From: JAUILH01 sp964230215 | GTDB lineage: Bacteria; Bacteroidota; Bacteroidia; Flavobacteriales_D; JAUILH01 | Direction of reading: 5' to 3' | Assembly (NCBI GenBank): GCA_964230215.1 | Contig: CAXRGQ010000016.1 | Coordinates: 682,001 to 746,000 of the forward strand | Length of the DNA: 64,000 nucleotides | In this document: one piece after another, positions 35,440-43,689 of the stretch | Numbering within the stretch: the stretch's first letter is position 1 | Layout: every line of letters starts with the position of its first letter | Translations under genes and position numbers: made by a program | The notes under the pieces: model-generated | Told to the model about the DNA's origin: nothing | What the model saw: only the letters and a program-made list of their open reading frames with translations | Databases searched by the model: none

Positions 35440-38376
35440 TCACTCATCTTTAACGTAGTTTTCTTTTGTCATTCTTTGTACTTCTAAACTATAGAAGCCA
35501 AACTCTTCAACTACCAAACCTTCAACGGTATAAATCCCTCTACCTCTAAATGGCGAGCGCTCTAAGGATGGCGGAAAATGTGTTGTATCAAAAAACGCCC
35601 CTTCTTCATCCAGAAACGTTCCGAAATTCATACGCTTACCACTTGATGTAGCCGTATTCTTTATAGTCACCAAGTAACCCTTAATACTAATAACCCGCCC
35701 TTTAAAACTAGGTAAATCCTTAGCTAAAACACGACGGTAGTTGTTATCCTCTAGCAAAGAAAATGGACTCGACAGTGTAAACCCAAACAACTCCATTTGG
35801 TCATAACTTTCTTCATAGGGGTGTTTCTCCAAAGCTGGTACGTCCATAACTTTTAAGCCCCCGTCAAACAGTTTTTGTGCTGGTTTAACATTCACCTGCT
35901 TACCAAGCACATGATGTGCCTTCCATAACAATTGTCGCTTGTGTAATCCTGTAAATCTAAAAGCATCCGCACGAATTAGAAGACTTAGTTGCTCAATTGA
36001 AATCGGAACGCGTTCTATAAAGTCTTCAAATGACACATACGACTTTTCACGACTATCCACCACCCTTCTTGACGTTAAACCTTCCAATCCATTTATAAAC
36101 ATAAAGCCCAAATACACATCCTTCCCTTTAAGCACGGTTAAGCCTTCACTATTATTTACGCAGGGAGGATGAATTATAGCGCCATGTTTCTTTGCCTCAT
36201 TTATATAAACATCATTCCTATAAAATCCTCCATAATTATTCAGGGTAGCCACCATATACTCTATAGGATAGTATGCCTTTAAATACAGACACTGATAACT
36301 TTCCACAGCATATGAGGCGGAGTGTCCCTTAGAAAAAGCATACCCCGCAAAGCTTTCAATTTGATTCCATACCTCATCGATTAACTCTGGTGCGTAATTA
36401 CGTTGCTTACAATTGTTTATAAACGTCTGCTTCACTTTGTTAAACTCTTCCCTAGACCTGTACTTTCCTGACATACCGCGCCTTAATTCATCCGCTTCTC
36501 CTAGACTTAGCCCTGCAAATAAATGGGCCACTTTAATTACATCTTCTTGATACACCATTACACCATAAGTATCCGGCATTAGTTCAGACATTTTTGACGG
36601 CATAGGCTTTTCACCAGGCAAACCTTGATGCCTTAATATATACTCTCTCATCATTCCTGATTTTGCAACGCCTGGACGGATGATAGAGCTTGCAGCAACC
36701 AAACCTAAATAATCATCTACTTTAAGCTTGGATAACAGCATTCTCATGGCGGGAGATTCGACATAAAAACAGCCAATTGCATTACCATCTTTAAGCAACT
36801 GATTTACATTTGGGTCTGTCTTAAACTTTGAGACATTCCGAATATCTTCTGGTGGGTTGTTAGGCTGATTCTGATTGATTATCTCCATACAATCTTTAAT
36901 CTTACCCAGCCCCCTTTGACTAAGAATATCGAACTTGCACAAGCCCACATCTTCAGCTTCAATCATGCTAAACTGAGTAGTTCTATATGCTTTTGGAGGC
37001 ATAAAGGTTGCCCCATAATATGTGGTATCCTCTTCTGGTATGATAATCCCACTAGCATGCACACTTAAACCACTCGGGAACCCTTGAATTAATCGACTAT
37101 AGTGAACAACAGACTTGGCATTATGATCCAAACTAGAATATTTACTACTGCTAGAACCTAGCTTATCAATCTCATGTTTCGGCAGACCAAACACCTTACC
37201 TAACTCCCTGATTACCGACCGGGATTTATAGGTTATGAATGTCCCCAAAAGGGAAGCTGTCGGATATTTATTAAAAATATATCGCGTGACGTCATCTCTA
37301 TCTTTCCATGAAAAATCAATATCAAAATCTGGAGGGTTTTGACGGTATAAGTTCATGAAGCGCTCAAAATACAAATCAAGTTCTATGGGATCTACATCTG
37401 TTATCTTCAACAAAAACGCGACTAAACTATTGGCACCACTTCCTCTACCCACGTAATAATAGTTTTTATGCCTTGCGTAATTAACAATATCCCAGTTCAT
37501 CAAAAAATAACCCACAAAGCCCTTCTGGTGTATTAGAGATATCTCTTTATTTAAACGCTCTCTTATTTCCGAATTAGTGTTATTTCCAAATCTATATTTC
37601 AGACCTTCTTCACACAATTGCTTCAACTGGATTAAGTCTTGATCCGCACTTAAGTTAAAATTGAGTTTATTAGCATTGTATCCAGGCTCCTTAAATCTAA
37701 AATTCACTTCATTGTTACTGAGCACATGCTGAGTATTGGCCAACAAATCTGTATAGTCTTTATAGCGCTCAATAAGCGCTTCTTTCTTTGGAAACACATC
37801 TGACATTGGCGCAAAATCCTCTTGCCCTAACTTGGAGATTAATGCGTTATCACCAATTGCTCTAAGTAACTTGTGTGCACTATGATGAAATCGTTTGACA
37901 AAAGTACACGTAGGTAATGCAAGCATTTTATGCCTTACATTAATCCACTTTGAAAATCTCAAGTTGTTTAATTCTGAGGGTTTGATTCCAATCCACTCAT
38001 TAGGACCTAGTGTAAAACCATTGTAAGCAGAAAGAGGATACACCCATACCACATCTGTCAATTCAGGTGCCCTATTTGGAAAGTCCTTTTTATTATGAAG
38101 GTGTTCAGACAAAAAAACATTTAAATTTTGATAGCCTTTATTAGATTGAGCAAGGCCAACATAACACTGAGAAATTCCATTTCTAAAATCAACTCCAACA
38201 CAAGGTCTGATACCATATTCATTTGCTCTTCTAAGAAAATCGAGACTTGCAGATGTTGAATTTATATCCGTTAGAGCAATACTATCATAGCCATATTCTT
38301 TTGCCAGGCTTAGGAGTTCGTGCACTGATAGCACTCCGTAGTTTAGACTGTAATATGTGTGTGTATTAATAAGCAT
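35440..38376 (-). CDS. DNA polymerase III alpha-subunit-like polymerase (DnaE2/ImuC-like, accessory)
   Basis: 978 aa, shorter than replicative DnaE. The N-terminal PHP domain is degenerate: the usual HxH reads NTH (INTHTYYSLNYG), so its exonuclease is doubtful. Polymerase aspartates are present in PPDFDIDFSWKDRDD and EDVGLCKFDILSQRG. Palm, fingers, HhH and a C-terminal OB fold (RVISIKGYLVTIKNTATSSG) follow. It overlaps dinB by one base and lies downstream of it. Such polymerase pairs work in damage-induced mutagenesis (ImuB-DnaE2 type); here the partner is a catalytically intact DinB rather than ImuB. I infer an SOS-type translesion role. Confidence 0.88.
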   Translation of the reverse strand: MLINTHTYYSLNYGVLSVHELLSLAKEYGYDSIALTDINSTSASLDFLRRANEYGIRPCVGVDFRNGISQCYVGLAQSNKGYQNLNVFLSEHLHNKKDFPNRAPELTDVVWVYPLSAYNGFTLGPNEWIGIKPSELNNLRFSKWINVRHKMLALPTCTFVKRFHHSAHKLLRAIGDNALISKLGQEDFAPMSDVFPKKEALIERYKDYTDLLANTQHVLSNNEVNFRFKEPGYNANKLNFNLSADQDLIQLKQLCEEGLKYRFGNNTNSEIRERLNKEISLIHQKGFVGYFLMNWDIVNYARHKNYYYVGRGSGANSLVAFLLKITDVDPIELDLYFERFMNLYRQNPPDFDIDFSWKDRDDVTRYIFNKYPTASLLGTFITYKSRSVIRELGKVFGLPKHEIDKLGSSSSKYSSLDHNAKSVVHYSRLIQGFPSGLSVHASGIIIPEEDTTYYGATFMPPKAYRTTQFSMIEAEDVGLCKFDILSQRGLGKIKDCMEIINQNQPNNPPEDIRNVSKFKTDPNVNQLLKDGNAIGCFYVESPAMRMLLSKLKVDDYLGLVAASSIIRPGVAKSGMMREYILRHQGLPGEKPMPSKMSELMPDTYGVMVYQEDVIKVAHLFAGLSLGEADELRRGMSGKYRSREEFNKVKQTFINNCKQRNYAPELIDEVWNQIESFAGYAFSKGHSASYAVESYQCLYLKAYYPIEYMVATLNNYGGFYRNDVYINEAKKHGAIIHPPCVNNSEGLTVLKGKDVYLGFMFINGLEGLTSRRVVDSREKSYVSFEDFIERVPISIEQLSLLIRADAFRFTGLHKRQLLWKAHHVLGKQVNVKPAQKLFDGGLKVMDVPALEKHPYEESYDQMELFGFTLSSPFSLLEDNNYRRVLAKDLPSFKGRVISIKGYLVTIKNTATSSGKRMNFGTFLDEEGAFFDTTHFPPSLERSPFRGRGIYTVEGLVVEEFGFYSLEVQRMTKENYVKDE

Positions 38377-39590
38377 TAAGCACGTCTATTGGCCAAAGGA
38401 ATTGGACTTTCGCCATTAAAAGGGTTAAATCGACTAATTGTTTTTGCTCCCATACCAGAAGCTCGCATAATTTTTCTATCACCAAAACGATCACGGATTT
38501 TATCCATAGCCTGATAAAGCTTGATTCGCTCTTCTGAATCCTCAAACAAGTTGATTTGATAGCCTCCTCCAACAAGGTGACTAAACTTCACTCCAATCAA
38601 TCGAATCAACATTCTTTTGTTGTGCAATTTTTCAAACAATTCTAGTGTAAGCGGAATCAAATCATGGTCTGCCGCGGTGTAAGGCAATCTTTTTTGGAGT
38701 GAGTAGGTATTAAAATCTGAGTAGCGAATTTTAACGGTCACACAAGCCGTAAGCTTCTCGCCTCTTCTTAGTTGAAAAGCAAGATTTTCAGCCATAGCTG
38801 TGAGCATACCTTTAAGCTTCACAAAATCGATGGTATCCTTTTCAAAGGTTCGCTCTGTAGATATTGATTTTCTTTCATTATAAGGAATAACCTGAGAGTT
38901 ATCAATCCCATTTGCTTTTTTCCATATAGCCACTCCGTTTTTCCCCAGAGTACTCTCCATCAACTCGACAGGCATATCCTGTATAGTCTTTATTTTTCGG
39001 ACTCCCAAAGTCTTAAGGGTATGATAGGTTTTGGGACCAACAAAAGGAATTTTCTTAACTGATAGGGGTGCGAGAAACATCTTTTCAGTTCCTTTATTAA
39101 TTCTGATTTTATTATTGGGCTTAGCTTCTCCCGTGGCAATTTTAGACACCGTCTTATTAGAGGACAAACCAAAAGACAAAGGTAAGCCTGTTTCCCTAAT
39201 GATTGTACTACGCAATTCATCCGCAAAATGCATACAACCATAGAATCTATCCATACCTGTTAAGTCCACATAAAATTCATCTATAGATGTTTTTTCATAC
39301 ACTGGCACACGCTCCTTAATAATATCTGTCACCATATTTGAATACTTACTATAATTTGCCGTATTCCCTCGAATTACAAGAGCATGCGGACACATTTGTT
39401 TAGCTAGTTTCATGGGCATTGCCGAATGCACGCCAAACTGCCTAGCTTCATAACTACAGGAAGCCACAACTCCCCTATCAGAGGTGCCGCCAATTAAGAT
39501 AGGTTTACCATTAAGTCTGCTGTCCAACAGGCGTTCACAGGAGACAAAAAAGGTATCCATATCCAAGTGAACAATGGATTTTTCTGTCAT
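38376..39590 (-). CDS. dinB: DNA polymerase IV (Y family)
   Basis: 404 aa from the ATG at 39590 (MTEKSIVHLDMDTFF); the four extra codons upstream look untranslated. Catalytic acidic residues are in VHLDMDTFFVSCE and YEKTSIDEFYVDLTGMD, so the enzyme should be active. The little-finger domain continues to about residue 350, and the C-terminus (INLFEDSEERIKLYQAMDKI) may include a clamp-binding motif (QINLF). It heads a two-gene unit with the dnaE-like gene and has a perfect 8+8 bp palindrome 26 bp upstream. Confidence 0.94.
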   Translation of the reverse strand: MTEKSIVHLDMDTFFVSCERLLDSRLNGKPILIGGTSDRGVVASCSYEARQFGVHSAMPMKLAKQMCPHALVIRGNTANYSKYSNMVTDIIKERVPVYEKTSIDEFYVDLTGMDRFYGCMHFADELRSTIIRETGLPLSFGLSSNKTVSKIATGEAKPNNKIRINKGTEKMFLAPLSVKKIPFVGPKTYHTLKTLGVRKIKTIQDMPVELMESTLGKNGVAIWKKANGIDNSQVIPYNERKSISTERTFEKDTIDFVKLKGMLTAMAENLAFQLRRGEKLTACVTVKIRYSDFNTYSLQKRLPYTAADHDLIPLTLELFEKLHNKRMLIRLIGVKFSHLVGGGYQINLFEDSEERIKLYQAMDKIRDRFGDRKIMRASGMGAKTISRFNPFNGESPIPLANRRA

Positions 39591-39615
39591 AATTAAATAC
39601 AAAATAAACGGTGTG

Positions 39616-39636
39616 AAACGTAAAGAATTTACGTTT
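39616..39636 (-). promoter_or_regulatory. Palindromic operator candidate upstream of dinB-dnaE
   Basis: Perfect inverted repeat AAACGTAA - AGAAT - TTACGTTT, centred at 39626, 26 bp before the dinB start and within the expected promoter. I saw no second copy in this window. The form fits a dimeric repressor site such as a LexA-type SOS box; the binding protein is unknown. Confidence 0.6.
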
Positions 39637-39908
39637 TGCGTAATTGCATTTAAAATTACTTTAAGAACTAATCTGAAGCAAGAGAATAGACGAATAGAGT
39701 TATCAACATTTGACGGAACTCAATATCCACTTATGTTCTGTTGTAATTATTTCTCTTGAAGACATAATCGCTATATGGCTTGATTGAAATTATCCAGTAA
39801 CACTCTGATAACATGAACATTGTTCAATCCTTAACAAAGCTCTGCAATCAAGTTTCAAAAACCTCACAATTTCAAGTATTTATATTTCATCAAACAACCT
39901 TTTTACAT
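39637..39908. other. Intergenic region between divergent dinB and T9SS module
   Basis: About 270 bp, AT-rich, without a convincing ORF or RNA gene. It should carry the upstream part of the dinB promoter on the left and of the 39941 gene on the right. Nothing else is recognised. Confidence 0.5.
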
Positions 39909-39916
39909 TATCTTCG
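39909..39916 (+). promoter_or_regulatory. Candidate -7 element of the T9SS module
   Basis: TATCTTCG, one base from TAnnTTTG, about 25 nt before the ATG at 39941. A weak TTTC lies 20 nt upstream. Similar to the cores before the other two T9SS cargo genes (TATCTTTA). Confidence 0.45.
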
Positions 39917-39940
39917 TCTATTAACAAACTCCTAACAGCT

Positions 39941-40303
39941 ATGAAATATCTATTATATACTGTCGTATTGTTAATGTTCTTCTCGTTCAGGGATGACGAA
40001 TCACCTAAAACCATTGACAACAAAGGAAATGAGAGAAAGTTTTCCCAGTTTATTGTTGAAGATGCTGATACACGAGAAGAAGCTCAAATGATTGACAAAC
40101 ACATGCGTGCACAAGCAGGTGTATTCATGAGTAGAATGGACAATAATAGCCGCAAGTATTTAATACTACATAACTCTCATTACAGCTATGATCAAGCTTA
40201 CTTTACTGAAACTTTCCAAAAATTAGGTTTTACAATTAAGTGCTACAGAGAGGGAATATATGGGGTTGATAAGATAATTGATCAAAAACTTGACTGCGAA
40301 TAA
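39941..40303 (+). CDS. Small exported protein, HMA-like fold suspected
   Basis: 120 aa. The N-terminus (MKYLLYTVVLLMFFSF) is a signal sequence. The mature part (AQMIDKHMRAQAGVFMSRMD, YLILHNSHYSYDQAYFTETF, then KLGFTIKC) has the alternation of a ferredoxin-like, heavy-metal-associated fold but lacks its CxxC metal site. I do not recognise a named family. It is the first gene of the plus-strand T9SS module, ending 13 nt before the next start. Confidence 0.72.
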   Translation: MKYLLYTVVLLMFFSFRDDESPKTIDNKGNERKFSQFIVEDADTREEAQMIDKHMRAQAGVFMSRMDNNSRKYLILHNSHYSYDQAYFTETFQKLGFTIKCYREGIYGVDKIIDQKLDCE

Positions 40304-40316
40304 GTACTACAAAGAC

Positions 40317-42554
40317 ATGAAAAAACTACTCTACACAACATTATTATCGCTGGCTTTAGTACTTCCAAGTTCTTTGAATGCTCAATATGGAGATTGCTTT
40401 AACTCAGCTCAAGCTTGTACTACTCCTAACTTTCCTGTAAACGCTTCTGGCTATGGAACAGTTGATGAATTAGCAGGAAATAGCTTTTCAAATCCATCTA
40501 CCAACCCTAATGCTGTTCCTGGAAATGCGGGTTGTTTATTAGCAGGCGAACTTAATAGTACATGGATTCTTATTACAGTTTCAAGTAGCGGAACATTAGA
40601 ATTCAGCATTGGAGACGGTGTAACTACCGCTGGATGTATTGATTGGGCCATGTGGCCATATAATGCAACAGCTTGTGCTGATATTGCGAACAATGCTTTG
40701 GCGCCAGTAGCGTGTAACTGGAATGGTGCATGTGGTGGATTCACCGGGATGGCAAACCCAGTACCGGCACCTGGTAGCCAATTTGACTTTGAAAATCCCT
40801 TAAACGTGAATCCAGGCGATCAATTTATTTTGTGTTTTTCTAACTATAGTTCGCAAAACACGAACTTCCCACTTGATTTCTTCGGAACTGCACAAGTTTC
40901 GTGTGGAACACCAGATATTACAATTTGCGAAGGAGATACCGGTGTGTTTGCCGCAGTAAGCGCCCCTGGATCAACGTATACGTGGGATCCTAACCCGAAC
41001 ATAATATCAACTAATGCTTTGGGTGATTCTGCCTGGGTTAACCCAAACGTTACTGATACATTTATAGTTCACATAACTGATCCATTAGGAACTGTTATAA
41101 GTGATACAGTTATTGCGAATGTAATTCCTACAATCGTGCCAACTATATCTACGACTAATGACAACTGCTTAACAACGCCATCTGGTCAAATTGACATATC
41201 CGTTACTGGTGGAATTAACCCCATAGAATATCAGATTGTTGGGCCAATTAGTGACCAGAATCAAGTTGGTTTATTCAACGGTTTACCGGATGGTTTCTAT
41301 ACAATAAACATCTGGCCCAACGGTTACACTCAGTGTATGGTAACTACTGATACAACATTAATATTAGAATGTGGAATTGAAGACACTACATTGTGTGAAG
41401 GTGACACAACTATTCTGGCTATTTCTGGCTTTGCGGGCTATACCTTCAACTGGCAGACAGCTCCGAACATGATTACCAATGCAAATCAAGACACTGCGTG
41501 GGTATTCCCAAATACTACAACGACTTATGTAGTGGAATTGGATGATGGTGCTGGAAACATATCAACTGATACGGCTGTAATTACAGTTATACCAACTATA
41601 GTCCCGACCGTTGATGTGGTAGACAACACCTGTTTCAACACACCAAATGGAGAAATCAATATAACTACCACAGGTGGTCAGGCACCAATGACCTTTGATT
41701 TGGCTGGACCTCCTAACATGAATAATACAACAGGTATATTTGCTCCATTACCCGATGGTTCTTACACAATAACTATTACACCTGATAACTGGCCCCAATG
41801 TGCCATCACTTTTGATACTACCATTCAGTATATCGAACCAGATCCTGTTTATCTTGTTGGTGATACATCCGTTTGTCTTGGCGATACCATATTCTTAGAA
41901 TTAGTGGGTGCAGATAACTATGATATTTTATGGAGTACAGGTGACACAACAGCTTCAATAGAGTATTACACTCTAACGGGCGGTCCTTTATCTGTGGATA
42001 TCAATACTGGATGTGAAACTATTACGTTTAACACAACAGCAGTTATCCACCCTATTCCGATTATTGATGCTGGCCTTGACACGAGCATTTATGCAGAAGA
42101 AATCATTACACTTAACGGATCAGGTGGTGTTAGTTACTTATGGCAGCCAACAACAGGTTTAGATTGTCATACTTGTCCTGACCCGAATGCCAGTCCATCG
42201 GTGACAACTACATATACGTTGACTGCGATTGACGCGAATGGATGTCAAGCAAGCGATATTATGTCAATTGAAGTAATCTATTTACCGATATATATTCCAT
42301 CAGCTTTCTCTCCTAATGGTGATGGCACAAATGATGTGCTTTTTGTAAGGGGTGCCGGAATTTCAGTAATGAATTTGATTATATACGACAGATGGGGTAA
42401 CGTTGTATTCCAAACTCAAGATAGATCAATTGGTTGGGACGGTACGATAGACGGTAAAAATGCCAACTCGGATGTTTACGGATATCAATTCTCTGCCACC
42501 AGACCAAATGGTGAAGTAGTTGAACTGAAAGGCAACATTACCTTAATGAGATAA
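40317..42554 (+). CDS. T9SS type B sorting-domain (gliding motility-associated) secreted protein
   Basis: 745 aa from the ATG at 40317 (MKKLLYTTLLSLALVLPSSLNAQ), a clear signal peptide; the longer frame from 40278 would bury it. The mature part has a Cys-rich N-terminal lectin-like domain (to about 200), then Ig/PKD-like units, two of them closely similar (TICEGDTGVF and TLCEGDTTIL, then VIPTIVPT in both). It ends in a gliding-motility-associated type B domain (IPSAFSPNGDGTNDVLFV, IYDRWGNVVFQTQD, NGEVVELKGNITLMR). The stop overlaps the PorP/SprF start by one base, marking this as that protein's likely cargo. Confidence 0.92.
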   Translation: MKKLLYTTLLSLALVLPSSLNAQYGDCFNSAQACTTPNFPVNASGYGTVDELAGNSFSNPSTNPNAVPGNAGCLLAGELNSTWILITVSSSGTLEFSIGDGVTTAGCIDWAMWPYNATACADIANNALAPVACNWNGACGGFTGMANPVPAPGSQFDFENPLNVNPGDQFILCFSNYSSQNTNFPLDFFGTAQVSCGTPDITICEGDTGVFAAVSAPGSTYTWDPNPNIISTNALGDSAWVNPNVTDTFIVHITDPLGTVISDTVIANVIPTIVPTISTTNDNCLTTPSGQIDISVTGGINPIEYQIVGPISDQNQVGLFNGLPDGFYTINIWPNGYTQCMVTTDTTLILECGIEDTTLCEGDTTILAISGFAGYTFNWQTAPNMITNANQDTAWVFPNTTTTYVVELDDGAGNISTDTAVITVIPTIVPTVDVVDNTCFNTPNGEINITTTGGQAPMTFDLAGPPNMNNTTGIFAPLPDGSYTITITPDNWPQCAITFDTTIQYIEPDPVYLVGDTSVCLGDTIFLELVGADNYDILWSTGDTTASIEYYTLTGGPLSVDINTGCETITFNTTAVIHPIPIIDAGLDTSIYAEEIITLNGSGGVSYLWQPTTGLDCHTCPDPNASPSVTTTYTLTAIDANGCQASDIMSIEVIYLPIYIPSAFSPNGDGTNDVLFVRGAGISVMNLIIYDRWGNVVFQTQDRSIGWDGTIDGKNANSDVYGYQFSATRPNGEVVELKGNITLMR

Positions 42555-43618
42555 TGAGAATTACATCTTTCATATTATTGAGCGTTATTGGGCTTGCATC
42601 ACTTCAGGTGAATGCACAGGATAGGCATTTTTCGCAATTTGATAAATCTCCAATGTATCTAAATCCAGGATTAGCGGGGTTAGGAAAAGGATTCAATAGA
42701 GCGAATGCTAATTATAGAACACAGTGGGGTGCGCTGAACAAAGCATACTCAACTATGGCGTTTTCGATAGACATGCCGATTCTATCAAGCAGTATGAATG
42801 TCGAAAACGCTTATATAGGCATTGGATTAGACTTTATGTCAGATAAAGCTGGTACTGGTCAGCTAACTAGTAATCAGTTTGGTTTAACCTTATCGGCAAT
42901 GTTATTGGCTAACACAAAAAACACCTTATCATTAGGTTTTAGAACAGCCTTTGAACAACGAGTGCTTAAAAGTGATGGAAGTTTGTCTTGGGATAATCAA
43001 TGGAACGGTCTTGAATATGATCCCACCCTGTCTTCAGGAGAAAATTTTGGCGCATTATCGCATTCCTATTTTGACTTCTCGACTGGTTTTGCATGGAAAT
43101 ATGTAGAGAAGAATATCGGCGTCTCTGCCTTTGACAAGCTAACAGCAAATGCTGGTATCGCTTATTTTCATATTAACAAACCAGATCGCACATTCTACGG
43201 ATTTGAAGGTGATGAAAAATATAGCAAGATCGTAGCTCATGCCATGGGAACATTTGGCTTAAGAGATCAGTATATAACCATAACCCCAGCAGTATACTTT
43301 GCCCATCAGGGGCCTTACAACATGATACTAGCGGGTGGTACGTTTAAATATCTCTTTAGATCTGATACAAAATACACAGGCTTTCTAACTGAAAAAGCAA
43401 TTGGATTAGGTTTATTCTTTAGAGGAAAAGATGCCATGATTCCTTCTTTCTTGTTTGAAGTTGCTGGAATCGAATTTGGTGTTAATTATGACTACACAAT
43501 ATCAACACTTCAGAAAGCTAATAATGGTGTAGGCGCGTTTGAATTTTCTCTAAGATGGTTGGATACCTATGGAGTGCTTTTCAAACAGGGTGACAAACAT
43601 GTCCTGTTTATGGACTAA
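42554..43618 (+). CDS. PorP/SprF family type IX secretion system membrane protein
   Basis: 354 aa outer-membrane beta-barrel with signal peptide (to about residue 21, VNAQD). Typical start of the mature chain is RHFSQFDKSPMYLNPGLAG, followed by NYRTQWGALNKAYSTMAFS. In Flavobacterium johnsoniae SprF is needed for surface delivery of SprB, a type B cargo; relatives sit next to their own cargo genes. Here it lies between two type B cargo genes, coupled to the first by a TAATG overlap. Confidence 0.94.
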   Translation: MRITSFILLSVIGLASLQVNAQDRHFSQFDKSPMYLNPGLAGLGKGFNRANANYRTQWGALNKAYSTMAFSIDMPILSSSMNVENAYIGIGLDFMSDKAGTGQLTSNQFGLTLSAMLLANTKNTLSLGFRTAFEQRVLKSDGSLSWDNQWNGLEYDPTLSSGENFGALSHSYFDFSTGFAWKYVEKNIGVSAFDKLTANAGIAYFHINKPDRTFYGFEGDEKYSKIVAHAMGTFGLRDQYITITPAVYFAHQGPYNMILAGGTFKYLFRSDTKYTGFLTEKAIGLGLFFRGKDAMIPSFLFEVAGIEFGVNYDYTISTLQKANNGVGAFEFSLRWLDTYGVLFKQGDKHVLFMD

Positions 43619-43643
43619 AAAGTCGAACCTTTTAGGCAACTTC

Positions 43644-43658
43644 TTCGTTATCTTTACG
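43644..43658 (+). promoter_or_regulatory. Promoter core of the 1230-aa cargo gene
   Basis: TTCGTTATCTTTACG, identical over 15 bases to 32772-32786. The -7 box is TATCTTTA (43649-43656), with CTTTTA at 43629-43634. It gives the giant cargo gene its own promoter in addition to readthrough from the PorP/SprF gene. Confidence 0.55.
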
Positions 43659-43689
43659 TCTTTTACTAAATCCCCTAGAGGAAGCTGTT

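Noticed and set aside
40278..40316. Longer start for the 745-aa type B cargo
   Set aside because: It overlaps the previous gene and places 13 residues before a perfect signal peptide.
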